A stretch of 64,000 nucleotides of DNA from Rallus limicola. Lineage: Eukaryota; Chordata; Aves; Gruiformes; Rallidae. The notes beneath the pieces were generated by a model. It was not told the DNA's origin, did no database searches, and saw only the letters and a program-made list of their open reading frames with translations. The translations under genes were made by a program, and so were the position numbers. Shown here one piece after another: positions 51,627-64,000 of this stretch. The stretch is taken from contig JAKCOZ010000015.1 in the NCBI GenBank assembly GCA_022605955.1, forward strand, positions 7,755,287-7,819,286, written 5' to 3'. How positions within the stretch are numbered: the stretch's first letter is position 1; each line of letters begins with the position of its first letter.

Positions 51627-51693
51627 CCTCCTTTTTTTCTTTCCCCCCTCCTTTTTTTCTTTTCTCCCTCCTTTTTTTTCTTTTCCCCCTCCT
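51627..51693 (+). repeat. Pure pyrimidine tandem repeat, ~20-bp unit
   Basis: Sixty-seven consecutive C/T bases are built from three copies plus a partial of a CCTCC-T7/8-CTTT(T)-CYCC unit of about 20-22 bases. A further T-rich, nearly pure pyrimidine region precedes it from about 51576. Homopyrimidine tracts of this size can form triplex (H-DNA) structures. No gene feature is linked to it. Confidence 0.9.
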
Positions 51694-53015
51694 ATTTGGT
51701 CTGTTGAAATAAACTTGTAACTACTGAAGTAAATCATAACTAACATGATGCTTATACCTGTGAACTGGAGCTAGTTGAGCCAAGTCTCCTGTGGGGAGGC
51801 AGGAATGGTTACGCAGTTGTAGTAAATCAAGTGAACAATGCACAGGGTTTGCATGAATTCCTCAGTGTCAGCAGGGCTGTGGGTTGCTTACAAAGGATAC
51901 CTTCAGCCTAGAGACTTTGATTTGTTGGCTCCTTCCCCAGGTGAAGGAGGAACATGGGCCCTGGAGTCGCTTACAGCCTTGGGCTGGCAAGGGACTCTGC
52001 CACTGGGAGTGCAACCAGGCACCAGTCATGGGGGTCTTAGCCCGCTGGAGCAGCTTACCAGGCTCCTGTTCAGTGATGCAGGGTCATCCCAGGACCTGGG
52101 TGTGCCGGTCTGTCCATCTAGTGCAAGGGAATCTGCCAGCATCTCCTGTATAGGAGCCATGCCTGCAGCCTCCCCTCCCTTTGGCTCAGCAGCTGATGTG
52201 ACTTGGCACCTGTGAAGGCTTTTGGCACGAGAACTGGCAGCCTTTGCTTGAGAGAGTGATGTGGAGCAGGAATTCAGTTTAAATGTTTTGCCCCGGTGTC
52301 TGGAGGAGTCCATTCCTCCCTGCTGTTTTGAGAGTCCAGGGGATGTTAGCCCCACTGCATTGTTATCTTTTGTCATTATCCCTATACCCTACTTTCTCTA
52401 AATCCTGCCACTTACAAAAAGAAAATTAAGATGTGTTTTCATAAAGTGTGAAAAAAATACATTATTGTCTCTTTTATGGGGGAAGAAGGATTGGGAGAAG
52501 GATTTGTATTTCATCAGCTCTGGTAAGTAAAGATTACTGCCATTAAGGGGAAAAATACCTTGACAAGATGCTTATAAAGATATATATGTATGTTAGCTTT
52601 TTTAAAAAATCATTCTGTAAAGGTGATGTGTGATGGACCCATTTGTTCATCTGAGGTGACGAAGGAAGGAGAGAGTCATCTGAGCAAGAAAGGAATTGAA
52701 GATGACCTCAGCCATTCTGCACATAACTTTGTAGATGGGAGCAATACCTCATTCATAACAGTTCGTAAGGCACTGAGATTTTCAAGATATGCATAAAGAG
52801 AAGTTACTGTGAGTCAGATTGCTGAGATTTACATTTATGGCCATATTGAAGAGAATGTATTGAAGTCATTCTAATTAGCGTCAGGTCAGTCTGTTCTCAG
52901 AATTTAAAGTAATAAAAATAGTTGCTAACAAAGTGAACACATTGCAGTGGGAAAAAATCCTGAGAGGCTGAGCATCTGTGGAGTGGAGCTGTGGCACTAG
53001 TTATAATCAAGGATC

Positions 53016-53027
53016 TTTTTTTTTTTT
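53016..53027 (+). repeat. Poly-T tract
   Basis: An uninterrupted run of about 12 T lies within intron 2. Confidence 0.85.
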
Positions 53028-56000
53028 ATCTGCTGGTTGTGGGCATACCATTGTAAAATGCCAGATAAATTTCATTCCTCCAGCAGAGTTTGTAGTGGAT
53101 GGTGCTGGGTTCGTAAGTTCAACTTTAAACTTGTCTTCTTGTGCTGGACTGGATTCTGCAAATATTACATCAAGAGTTAAAAACATTGAGTCTTTCTTTT
53201 TAGCAAATATCACTAGATGTCAAGCAAACATATCAAATTTAATTGACGACTTAAGCATATGAAGTGTTTTGGAACTATTCCATTACAACAGCATTTAGAA
53301 AGTCCTACCTGTCAGTACTGTTTCTGCTCAAATTGGATCTATATGTTGCTGGCAGAGAACTGGGCAATTTGGGCTCTTGCTGGCCTTGGAATTAATGTAC
53401 CCTTCTGTGTTTAAATGCCAATGTGTTTCCCTCATTTGTGGTTGGTTTTTATGTGCCAACCCTCCTGTACCAATGTTTGTAAAATAGCTTTTTTTTAAAT
53501 CACTGATTCTCAGTGATGGTCAATGTCATTAAACTTTTTGTGTCATAGACGTAAATTGATGAAAAAACCTTGGAAAGCTGGAAGTGGCAAAAGTTTCCCC
53601 ATTCCTAGGCAGTTAAATAACTGTAGTGTGGGAAAACTTGTATAGAGGGAAGAGAATGTGGAAAGCAAAATTTAGACGTCGTCTTTTTGGTTCTTTCAGT
53701 ATCCAATATTACTTCCTTGCTAAATAACTTTAATCCACAAATCAAGTGCATGGACTTGCGCTAGTCATTACTTCAACAGATGATGATGTGGAAAAGTAAT
53801 TAGCCTTAAATGACAGATTTTTATTTAACAAGTATTATTTTTATTATATTTATATTATAGTATTTTATTGATTACATTATTTAACTTCCTGCTCTGCTAG
53901 GCAGTTTTGCTTCAGATTTCATATGCTGTAAATGTAAGTCATCTTAATATCATTATGAATTCATCAAACTGTTCACTCAAGTTTCAGTGTTCCCTCAAGT
54001 TCTTGAAATATTATTCATTCACTTACAGTGCTAGTCAGTTCATGTGCAGACACTGGAGATTAAAAATCATATAAAAGTCAATGAACCGCTATGCAGGAAT
54101 AAAGTCTTTTCCAATTGCAAGTATTGCCATTGATTTCATCTACTGGCTTGAGGTGGTTGCAAACAGGAATTGTGCAGTGAGGTGGTGCAGCACAGCCACA
54201 GTACGTGCTGGTGCTGCCAAGAGGATAATGGATCTCCTCAGTCCTTTAATACCTGCTGAAGATGAGCTGAGGGCTAACAGCACTGTTAAGAGCACTTTGA
54301 ATACAGTGTGCTGACTGAAATCAGAAGCTTTGCTGAGTCAGCTAGTGAACGTGCAAAAAGGTTTAAGACTGCTGAAGGTCCAGGGGAGCAGCCCTGGGGT
54401 CAGTTAATGTGGCATCAGTAATTGTGGGCTGGCTGAAGGGTTATTTTTTTGTCCTGATGTAGAGGGAAGGGGATTGGTTTGGGTTTTTTTTCTGCTGAAG
54501 AGGTTCCAAAAAGACATGGGAAAAGAGATGGCATTTGGGGGGAGATAAGAAAAAAGGGTCAAGAAAAAAAGGACTACTGTGTTCAGGTACCATAGGGAGA
54601 AGATTCAGGGAACTGGGGACTAGCACTAGTAGTGAAACAGAGGAGCCGGGAGCCAGCTGGACACAGATGATGTTGCTTAGTGTTGTGGGGAGCTGTCACC
54701 ACGATTTGTTACTCCCGTGGTCCCAGTGGCTGGCGTACTGATGCTTTTATTGATATGGTACAGTGCCATGCGAGCAGCAGCCTTGGGTCATGGTCACAGC
54801 TGTGTGCACAGCACTGCCCTTTGCCCAGTGCAATTTGGGTGAGACAAGAAGATTAAGAAGTGTAGTCCTAACCTGAAAAATGTGGATGGCACTTTTCTGT
54901 TGCTGAAAGCTGAATATTCATATTTTATATGAAAGTTTTTGTAACAAATTGCCTAGAAAGCTTGTGATCCCAAGAGGTTTTATATTGTCTTTTGCCAGAT
55001 AGCCAATCTTTCATTATAATGTGGTTGCAGTGCATTTAACTTGAATTTAAAAACAAACAACTCCTCCCTAAAAGCAGCCTTGCCAATAAACTCTGTTGGT
55101 GGTCCTAACCCTTGCCGAAGGGAGCAAAGCTCAGGACGGGTGCTTCTCCCAGCAGCTTTGGAGCCCTTCTGGCACATCAGCTTTAACCTTTAACTGTGCT
55201 CCCATTATGGAAAAACCTTCTCCCATGCCCTTGGACTGAGCATCAGAGCAGTTGAGACAACATTAAACCTCAGAAAGCTTTCTGCTCATCTGCAGGAAGG
55301 ACTGGAAAATCCTTCAATGTGAAATGCATCTTAGGTGCCTGCAGCTTGGTCTAGTTGGTGGCCTTCCAGAGCACTCCTGTGCTGTAAACAGGTACTTTTT
55401 TCTTCAGATTTTTATAAGGACTCACCTATCTGATGTGGTAAGGATTTCTGGGTTTCATTTTGTTTACAGCCACTAAGAAAATAGGTGCTGATACTCTGTT
55501 GTAGTCATACACACCCCATCTTCCCTCCACCCTTCTTCATTTTCATTGCCAGTTTATACAGAGTGGCAAAGCTGCACCTCAGCTTGGATTTTGAGGCTGT
55601 ATTTCCAGCCGCAGCCGTATGGTAGAGGGGAACAATTGCTCACCTCTCACCCCTGCGTGGCCCTTGTCCTATGTGAAAGCTGATGTCTCGCAGTGATTAG
55701 GAAACAGCTGGCAGTTAACAAAGAGTGTTTGTTGACTGGGAGAAGCAGCAAGTTCAAAGTTGAACTTCTCCCTTGATTAAGAAAGATGCATTCCTTCCTG
55801 GGGGAGGGATCTGGATGGTACCCGGCTTCTGCCAAGAACGTGCTGTGCCGTGTTGTCCCGCACGTTGCTCCTTCTCTCCTTCCTGCTGAGGTCTAGATCC
55901 ATTTATTGGCAACAGAGGGTGGAAAGCAGAGTAGTAGCTTCTGGACTTTGTAGGAATACAGGTGTTAAGCACAGAAGCTCTCATCACTTAGTTGTCATAG

Positions 56001-59000
56001 GAAAGCACATTATTCTGGAGTCCATGTGTGCATTGCATCACGTTTCATCTCTGAAATCTTCAGAAGTTTGAGCCTCAGTGCTGTAAGAGAGGTGATTTAG
56101 GTATTGAAGTTACTGAGTTACTGGGTTTAAATGTGACCTAGAACAGAGTTAAGCAGGACCCCTCCCACAGGAACTTGCCTTCTTTCCTGCCTCCAGGAAC
56201 CCATTTGTGATGTGTGGGGTGTGCTGCTTGGTTCACCAGAGCCTTTCTCAGGAAAATAATGTTTTCTGGAGGTTAATAGGAAGATGTTGCATCTAATGAG
56301 GAAAGCGTGTGGAAGAAAATGAGAGGATGCTATTGGTACTGTTCTGAGATCTGTGGGTTGCCTGTGGATGATGCCTAGTGTTGTTGTGGGGTTTTTTTAA
56401 AGATCAATTTCACATCCATTTGAGATTGCAGCTACAGCACAGAAAGGTGTAATTGGCAAATCCACATAAACCCAAATTTGATCTCAGCTAGAAGTCATCA
56501 TTTCAAAAGTGCTGGGAGACCAAATACTGCATAGAGAGTCCTACTTCTGTGGAATCATTTCTAAAAGAACCATTTTCTGTCGATTTACCTTCATGCCCAT
56601 AAATAGCAAAATAACTTAGATGAAAACAGCTTCATAATTAAAAATCTACTTGACGGTCCCTTTTACAGAATGATGTCAGTGTAGTATAGCCAATGTGAAT
56701 AGATAGCATATGGGAACTCAGCACTAAGAGATTGCTCCTCTTACCCAGATCTATTGAAAAAGCAAGAGGGGGTGAGTTTATTTTTCATTCATCTTCTCAG
56801 TGTCTTATTGAAAGAGTCTGTTTTTCATGAGGTGTTTTGATGCAGAATGAAAAAAACCCAAACCCACTGAAAAAACTATCTGCCTAGTGATTTTGGTCTC
56901 TATGCAGGATATAAATACACCCCTTTCTTTGACTTCAGGGGTGGAAATGCAGCTGGACTAGAGAAACACAGTTGAGGTGGTAACCACGCTCGTCAGAGTT
57001 GAGGCTGTGAAGCCACCTCAAGATGTAATGCAGAATATATAAACCATGGAGTTACCAGAATTGTGTGTGTTTGTAGCTCTTCATTATGCAAACAGCTCTC
57101 TCTGAAGGAATTACCTCATATGTGAAGACAAAATTTATGCTTTGTTGGGCTGAGAATGTATTTTTCCTTTCTCCAAAAAAAATGGGCAGATCCCTTCTAA
57201 GTGAGGGCACAAGGATTGTGCTCATTTTCCTTAGAAATTAATAGGTCACTGCAAGCTCAAGAGGGGTGAGAAAAAGCTTTTATTTTAAACACATGCAAAC
57301 ATTAAAAAGCTTGACGCTGTATCAACATTTTGTAGCCTTAGACTGTAAACAAACACTGTCACGTTGGAAGCTATTGGCCAACTCAGCTAATGGAGCACAG
57401 TTGTTAAGCTATCAACTAAAATTTGGAGAATAAAATGAAGGACCTTGGCCTTTCTAAGCATTGTGCTTGTCTACATGGGCCTTTACAGTTCCGTGGTGCT
57501 CCAAAACCTCTCAGCCAACAAGAGCGTGGTGTTTGAACCACTTGCACCCCTACTTCATGGACAATGACCCTCCAAGTTATTTTCTTTTTGTAGCTGTATC
57601 CAGACTTTTCTGATTTTAAGTATATAGAGACTTAGTTCCTTTTTATCTACTCCCAAGTGCTTTGCATGGATCTTGTTATAAACAGCCTGCAATACAGAGC
57701 TGACTGCACACCTATTGCTAGCTATTAGGAGGATGACTTGAACTGGGTAAGAAATTTCAAAATTCATCCATCCAGATACTTTGATCATTCATTTATATTT
57801 TGATCTTTGAACATGAAGCACTAAAAGCACTTCCCCACTCTTTTTTTCAGAAGCTCCTCTTCCCTCAGACAGGACAGGTGCTGTATGGAAATGGACATGC
57901 TTTCCTATCTCATGACTATTTAAAGAGAAAGCAAAAGGGCAGTGGACTCTTTAGTTATTTACATGCAAATAATAAACCCTGGGTTTTGGAAATGTATTAA
58001 TGAAGTGGCATGAAAAGTTCTGCTACTTTTAATATTTTCCTTTGCTCTGTTTCAGATGGCTCCTGCAGTAAGTAACTGTAATGAGCCTTTGTGGGAGAGA
58101 CGAAGAGACACCTCCACCCTTCATTAGAATTTGCCGCCTTATCCCAAATGCTCCAAAACACATTTAAATCACAGAGGTGGGGCTTTTCACAAGTCAGTCC
58201 CTTTTCTCTCTCTTCATCTGTGGTTCCAAAGTAAAATATGTTCAGGAATGTAAATTCCTTTAAAATTGGCTGCAGTCTGTAGTTTCCAAGTAGGAAACGT
58301 AGCCAGAGTCCATTGCAGGAGATCAAATTCCAGCTGAGATTTAAGTTGTGCCTGTTTCAGGTGCTCCATGCAGGGTGGTGGAGGCTGCCCCAGTGCTGCT
58401 AAGGTACACAGCCCTCCTCCTCATTCTCAGTCTGGTCAGGATCAGAGAGAGAAATCTCCCTTCTAGCTGTGTATGGGGGGTGTGGAGTGCCTGGCTAGCT
58501 GGACCATGGTTCTGTGTTTCCAGTTGTGTTCATGCTTGTTTGGAGTGGTGTACATGTAAGAGTTTGAGAAGGAAAAGTATTGTGACTGTCTCTGCAGCTT
58601 ACAAAAAGCTTAAAATACTGAAATGGCTAAAGAAATAGTTTCTGCAGAGGCAGATACAAGTTGTCAGCTAATGAAATTCTAATCTTTTCACAACCTTATG
58701 ATTATTTCATACTTTGTCAGACAGATGTTACTTGTTGAATGTTCCCTGTAAGAAGCACTGTCATACTTGATCTCACTGCACCTCATACAGGACTTGAGTC
58801 AGCAAAGGACTTCAGCTCATGTCTTAAGTTTCATCAGTGCTCCTGAGCTAAGGACTTGCTGTAATATACACATTTATGGTTATCCAATGTATTTGAGGGC
58901 ATTGTGCTTTAATTTTTAGTAAAGGAGCAGACACAACTTGTAGGCTTCCATGGGCACTGGTACAAACCCTGGTATGAGGAGCAAGCATCCACTCCTGCCA

Positions 59001-61428
59001 TAGTTTACAATGATTTGAAAATGCTTTTCTTATTTGAAGGTGACTTACGTAATGGTGCTTGCATGTGTACAGTAGTATTGTTAATCCTGATGAGCACATA
59101 CAAGCGTGACTTGCTCCCTTTAATTAGAAACGATGAGTTGAAATAAAACACGTGAGTTTTGGGTGTGATCTGAGTGGTGCAGATTTTTAACGAGGAGGAA
59201 TTAAGGAATTAAACACTTAATGTCACTGTATTTCTCTTGGTATATTGTGGCTGCAGTGATGTTCCACTGAGCTGCACTATGGTAGACCAGGTAGTTTGAG
59301 CTGCAGATAAAGTCTGAAGTTGAAATGAGCACAGTGAGTCACACAACACCTGTATTGAGACCATACTAACAGTGCAAAACTAAGTGCTTCATTTAGAAGT
59401 TAAGAACTCTGTTTTCCTGGTTTCCCTCCCTAATCATTAATTTCTTAGGGAATTGAAACCCCTTCTTTCCAAACAGCTCTGGTTCTGAAGCATTATGCAT
59501 GGCAAAAGAGAAATTTCCTATTGTGCTTCCTGCTAGTGCTGCTAAATTCCCCTGAAACACTCCAGACATCATTATCGGCCCATTCAAATTAATATTTCCT
59601 CCTACATTTGTGAGGGATAAAAGGAAATTTGTTCTGTTGATGTTGACTCAAGTATCCCACTGAATTTCCTTTGCAATAACTGCTCTGGCACTGGGTGCTT
59701 CCTGGAGAATTTAAACCTCCTTGGGGTTAATGCATCAAGGCAGAACCGTGGGCCATCAACTCTTCCAGCCTGTCATTAATCCAGGAAGTGCCCCGGGCTG
59801 TAATCGTTATTGCTGAAATTCTTGCACAAACACTGATTGCAGAACTTCATAAAGAAAAGCCAAAGGAAATGAGAGCGCTCTTCAGAACATCATAAAGTAA
59901 ATAAACAGGGTAATTTATGATTATAAACCTGACAAGGACTAGCAAGGAGTACAGTAGAATACTCAAATAAGGAGTATTTGGAGCCTTACAACAACTTCTC
60001 TGTTCAGTTTAAGTATCCCTACACACTAAATTAGAAACGCAGCGAAGCTCTGAGGTTTCCTTCCTCTGATGTCCAGACTTTTTTGGTCAACAATCCACAG
60101 CCTTCTCCATAGAGCTGGAGGACATGTATTTCACCAGGACCAGATCAGGCTCCTGAGGCATGCTGGGGTCGCTGACTGATGCTCTTGTGTAATCTTTTCT
60201 TACTTTTCCAAGGTGTGCAAGACTGTTTGGCTAGGGCTCCTGCTTCTGTTGTTAACATCCTGTGTGAAGTTACTTTGAAAGTTGTGTTGAGAAATGTAGC
60301 AGAGGAAAGGAGCTGACACCAGCAGCTGGGGATGAGTCAGTGAACAAATTTTCCCAGTTCATTTCAGTAATGTTCTGAATAGAGATGAGCATTCAATATT
60401 CAGTGAATAACTTCTCTGATGATTTTTACTGTTTTTCTATTTTTGCCAGAATTGATCACAAAGAGGAAAGAAAACCTTGGCCTTTTTTTTCCCCAAATAT
60501 GATTCAAGAGGTTTTCTGTCAACATTTTCTGGATGGCCTCTCCTAGAGCGCAGCTCAGGGTGTGTATTTTTAGTCTCTGCAGCGTGTGGTCGTACTGATC
60601 AAAGCTGATCTGTACTATCAGACTGGTGGGCTACTTGGAATTTAGTTGTCTTTTCAATTACCAAAGTTGCAAAACTTAAATTCCTAACAGCTCACAACTG
60701 CAACCTGACAGATGAGTGAACTTTGCAGTTGGCTTCATGTGACTATTCATAAGTAGCTTCTTCTCGTGTGTTAGCTCAGCCAGTGCATGTGCAGTGTCTA
60801 AACCTGTGATCTGTGCCCCAGTGAAGAAGATGATACAATTCAGATACACATGTACAATCCTCCTTTGTGACTTTCAATAGAAGTACAATTTCTACTGAGC
60901 TTGGTAGGAGATCAAATGAGGTATTTACATGGCTTGCATGCTTAATGTGTATCTAGTGTTGTTAAGCAACTGAAATGGAACGATAGCTTGGTTTGTCCTT
61001 GATCAATGTTCCCAGTGCAAAACAAAGACCACGTTCACTGCTACACTCTTAAAATCAAAAGCAGCACAATGTCTTGATTGATGGCTGTCCCTCAAATTGC
61101 AGTGTGTGGCTTTGAATAGTTGCATGGTGAAACTAATGATTTTTTTTTTCCTGTACATAAATGCACACAAGTAGGAGGGTCCATGTAAGTAAAATTAAGG
61201 CCTTATACATCCATTTGCCTCTTCATGTTAGTTTGCTTTTTTTAAAAATAAACAGAATATTATTTCTTTAATTTAATTATCATTATAATCTCGGCTCAAT
61301 TTGTAATTGGCTAAGAACATACTGCAAGGGCTTCTGTTATTAAACACTTGAGTTGCAGCAGATTCAGTGATCCTGCCTAAATTTCCCAAGTGCTCTGACA
61401 GACAGTCACGACTTCATTCCTGTGCCTC

Positions 61429-61450
61429 TTAATTTTAACTTTAAAATTAA
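61429..61450. repeat. Perfect AT-rich inverted repeat, 10-bp arms
   Basis: TTAATTTTAA (61429-61438) and TTAAAATTAA (61441-61450) are exact reverse complements separated by CT. The arms contain TAATT homeodomain-type cores in mirrored orientation, so a paired homeodomain site is conceivable. AT-rich palindromes also arise by chance. Confidence 0.75.
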
Positions 61451-63433
61451 ACAGGGCTGGTGGAAATGCTGGCTTTGAAGAAAGAAACCTACCTCACCAC
61501 AAAAAGGAGCATACAAAGAGCATGCTCTCCCCCAAGATAAAATTCTTTAGACAGGAATTACAAGGGTAATCGGAACCAGGCTTTCCAAAGCCTCAGCTCT
61601 TTTGAAAGTTAATAGACAGCATAAATATACTCTCTGCAATATCTGGGGAAGGAAAGTCGAGGTGGAAAATACAGCCAAGACCATGCTGAAGGGCAAGAAA
61701 CATTATGCCTACTTTGAGTTATTATTGTAGCTGATAGAGGGATGATTCTGTATGAACCGCTTCACTTTAAACTCAGCGACAGAAGGGTAGATCCAAATGA
61801 GCCAAGTGTTTAAAAGGCATGAAGAGAAATTGCTTAGGTTTTTAGTTGGTGAAAAAGGTTAAAGAATTTATTTACTTGTTTCTCCCCTCCCTTTTTTCAA
61901 CCTGGAGCTAATAAAGGGTGCTGTCATGGAAACATTAAAGACCAAACATAGTCTAAATTATCTGACCTCTGGCACAGGTAATACAAGTTTTGACTTACAA
62001 GGATTATCCAGAACTAAAGCCAGAGGGAATATAAGGTTGCTATTCATTCACACTTTGAACAAAATCTGCCAAACAATCCTGGCTGAGGTTATGTTGATGT
62101 ATGTCTTTATTGTACAGTGCGTAGTAAAATGAGAACATTCAGTTTGTTTTATCCAGTTTTTCATTGTGCCTTTGGGCAGACACAACTCTTTATATTTTGC
62201 CAAGCAAGCCAGCATAAGGAATTTATGAAAAAAGAATAATGTAGGAAACAGAGTGTTTGCAGGTCGAAATGGAAAGCAGATGCCTCCCAAGGAGTGAGTG
62301 CAATATAACAGGAACTTGTCCTGGATGAATGGTGGGATGGATTTCTAAAGAGATGCAGGTGACTTCAGAGGAAGTAGGAGAGCACAGAAATCATTTTGCT
62401 GTACGAAGTTTAAAATGAAGGCAGGTTGCTGCAAGTGTGAAGGACCTCACTTACATTACTGTGGTGATGGCATGTTAAATTGAGTCCAGTAGGAATGGAA
62501 GAGAATGATGGAAAAGAGAAGGATTAGGTACTGGATTGAAGCCATGAGATGTGTGTTTAACTCTCATCTCAGCCTGTATTTCTCTTGCAATCTGCTTTTT
62601 CATTATTTCCAATGAGAGGAGCCTAAATGTCTAATTGAGTGCTCATGGGTTAAAGCCCCTTCCCCAGCAATGAGCTAACCTAGGATTTGGTCATGGAAAC
62701 ACTTGAGCACTACTCTCATTTCAGTAAGATTTAGAGTCAAATATGCTCCTGAACACTGAGGCACTTTGAGGAGCCTGCAGTAACCTGCACAGAATAAACC
62801 ATACACTAATTTATTTGGGAACAGGTCCTGAAGAAAGCTTAACCAGTCCTAATGATGTAAGTGAGAGTTCAGTTTCAAGTGAAAGCAGCTGGCTTTGGGG
62901 CTGTGTTGTCGCTCTCCCCTCCCCTGTCTTTGCCAAGATAAATGTTCTTCTCCTCTTTACCTTTACTCATTAAAATGTCTTCCTAGCTGTCTCAGATAAA
63001 TTGAGTTAAGAACATGTTACATTGCACAACCAAATGGTGAAATTTAATGAAGGAATTTAATAAAGCCTCTCAGACTGTTGATAAGAAATGACAACCTAGG
63101 AAAGGGTAAATCTACAGCACTTTTTTTTTTAATTTATTAAAGCTTTAAATGATAAAGAGGTTGGAGCAAATGCAAAGACCCACTGGAAACAGGCATTTCT
63201 CAGTATTTGAGGAACTCCATCAAGTTAATAGTTGTTCTGAGAAGTCCTTCATTATTTGCCATAACATATGGGTGTATATTCTCAGGCAAGTATTTGATAA
63301 AGACATCCCTTTTTATCCAGTGTGAGCAAGCAGTTCTTGTGAAATGTAAGAGCTGGGTGCATTGCAGATCTAGATACCCCTCTCTTGAAAAGGGAAAACA
63401 GAAATATAGAAAGCTACAAACATATTTTCAAGG

Positions 63434-63459
63434 TGTTTTTTGTTTTGTTTTGTTTTTTT
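63434..63459 (+). repeat. (TTTTG)n-like low-complexity tract
   Basis: About three TTTTG units are flanked by T runs. This is a simple repeat. Confidence 0.85.
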
Positions 63460-64000
63460 AATAGGGGAGAGGGAAACAGTTCATGAGCACTGACTAGACA
63501 GGAAAGCAGCTCTCTGCTTTGATCTCTTCCTTGATGATGTGTGTTCACAGAAAAGCAATGGGAACTGCTCCCATTAGTTTTGTTTTTGTTTTACCCCACT
63601 CATTTCTGGTGGGTGAGGATGGCTGAAGCAGGTGACAGCAAACTATCCCTCTGGCTCAGCCTTTATACCAAACAACAGCTTTCCTTTGACCTGTGAAATG
63701 GTGTGGGTGAGCTTCCATGCCCCAGGAGTCAGCCTGCATGCTTTGCTACCTGGGAAGTCATAATCCACCATGAGTGCTGCTGGGGAGGCTCGTTAACTGC
63801 TCTCAGCTGCTGCTGCCTTTGTGTATGTGATGCTGGGCTGGGAGACCACCCTCCTGAACTCTGGGGTGGGTGATATATGCCAGCTCAGGACTTGAGCAGG
63901 TTGCACGGTTTTTTTCAGAATTACATTATATCTGGAGAGGCATGGCTGTCAGCTTCCCATGTGGATGAGCAATGAGATCCTCAACATGAAAATGCATCTT

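Larger units (their letters stand above)
29813..64000 (+). other. FBLN2: FBLN2 intron 2, incomplete
   Basis: From the exon 2 donor to the window end (34.2 kb) I found no further exon. I looked for cysteine-pair anaphylatoxin-like or EGF-like coding pieces with flanking splice signals and saw none. The one Cys-rich frame (around 32.76-33.12 kb) does not have the spacing. No other gene was recognised on either strand. The stretch holds scattered simple repeats and inverted repeats listed separately, plus an AT-rich block near 53.80-53.89 kb. Long parts (about 41-51 kb and 54-59 kb) show nothing else notable. Mammalian FBLN2 also has large 5' introns, so a missing exon 3 is not surprising. Confidence 0.7.

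Noticed and set aside
52978..53262. 94-codon frame with several N-glycosylation-like motifs
   Set aside because: It starts beside a poly-T tract, has no known family, and Asn-rich motifs come from AT-rich DNA.
1..64000. Prokaryotic features, CRISPR arrays, tRNA or rRNA genes, integrated viruses
   Set aside because: I saw no spaced direct-repeat array, no cloverleaf A/B-box pattern, no rRNA-like sequence and no gag/pol/env-like frames. The only long frame is the fibulin-2 exon.

Overview
The window looks like vertebrate nuclear DNA, most likely from a bird or another sauropsid. The evidence is one protein-coding exon with clear animal splice sites, an unmethylated-type CpG island, very long non-coding stretches, short microsatellites and few recognisable interspersed repeats. 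I saw no Alu, L1 or B-type SINEs and no obvious CR1 3' tail. Nothing is bacterial or viral: I found no operons, rRNA, tRNA, CRISPR array, insertion sequence or integrated virus. The species cannot be fixed from the sequence alone.

One gene is well supported: FBLN2, encoding the secreted extracellular-matrix glycoprotein fibulin-2, on the + strand. Positions 1-1159 are upstream flank. A CpG island at about 1160-1625 is the likely promoter. It probably carries a non-coding first exon that ends at a strong GTAAGT donor (exon end 1432). Intron 1 is then about 26.9 kb. Exon 2 (about 28351-29812) holds the start codon (28474), the signal peptide, the whole cysteine-rich Na half of the fibulin-2 N domain (22 Cys) and the cysteine-free Nb half. 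It ends in phase 1 at an AG|GTAAGA donor. From 29813 to the end is intron 2, at least 34.2 kb and incomplete. The anaphylatoxin modules, calcium-binding EGF modules and C-terminal fibulin module must be encoded beyond the window, because I found no exon for them here.

The introns hold AT, AC, GT, CTGT, CTT, CTTT and TTTTG simple repeats, a 67-nt pure pyrimidine tract with a ~20-bp period, short tandem duplications, several perfect inverted repeats, and probable decayed copies of an ancient palindromic amniote repeat. The remaining open frames are short, unsupported and explained by chance or by shadows of the real exon or CpG island. The best second-look items are a possible alternative 5' exon within a small CpG cluster near 25.76-25.87 kb, an upstream ORF ahead of the FBLN2 start, the palindromic repeat near 27.6 kb, the lysine-rich cluster in Nb, and an antisense Ig-like motif near 21.45 kb. 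I saw no convincing previously undescribed system.
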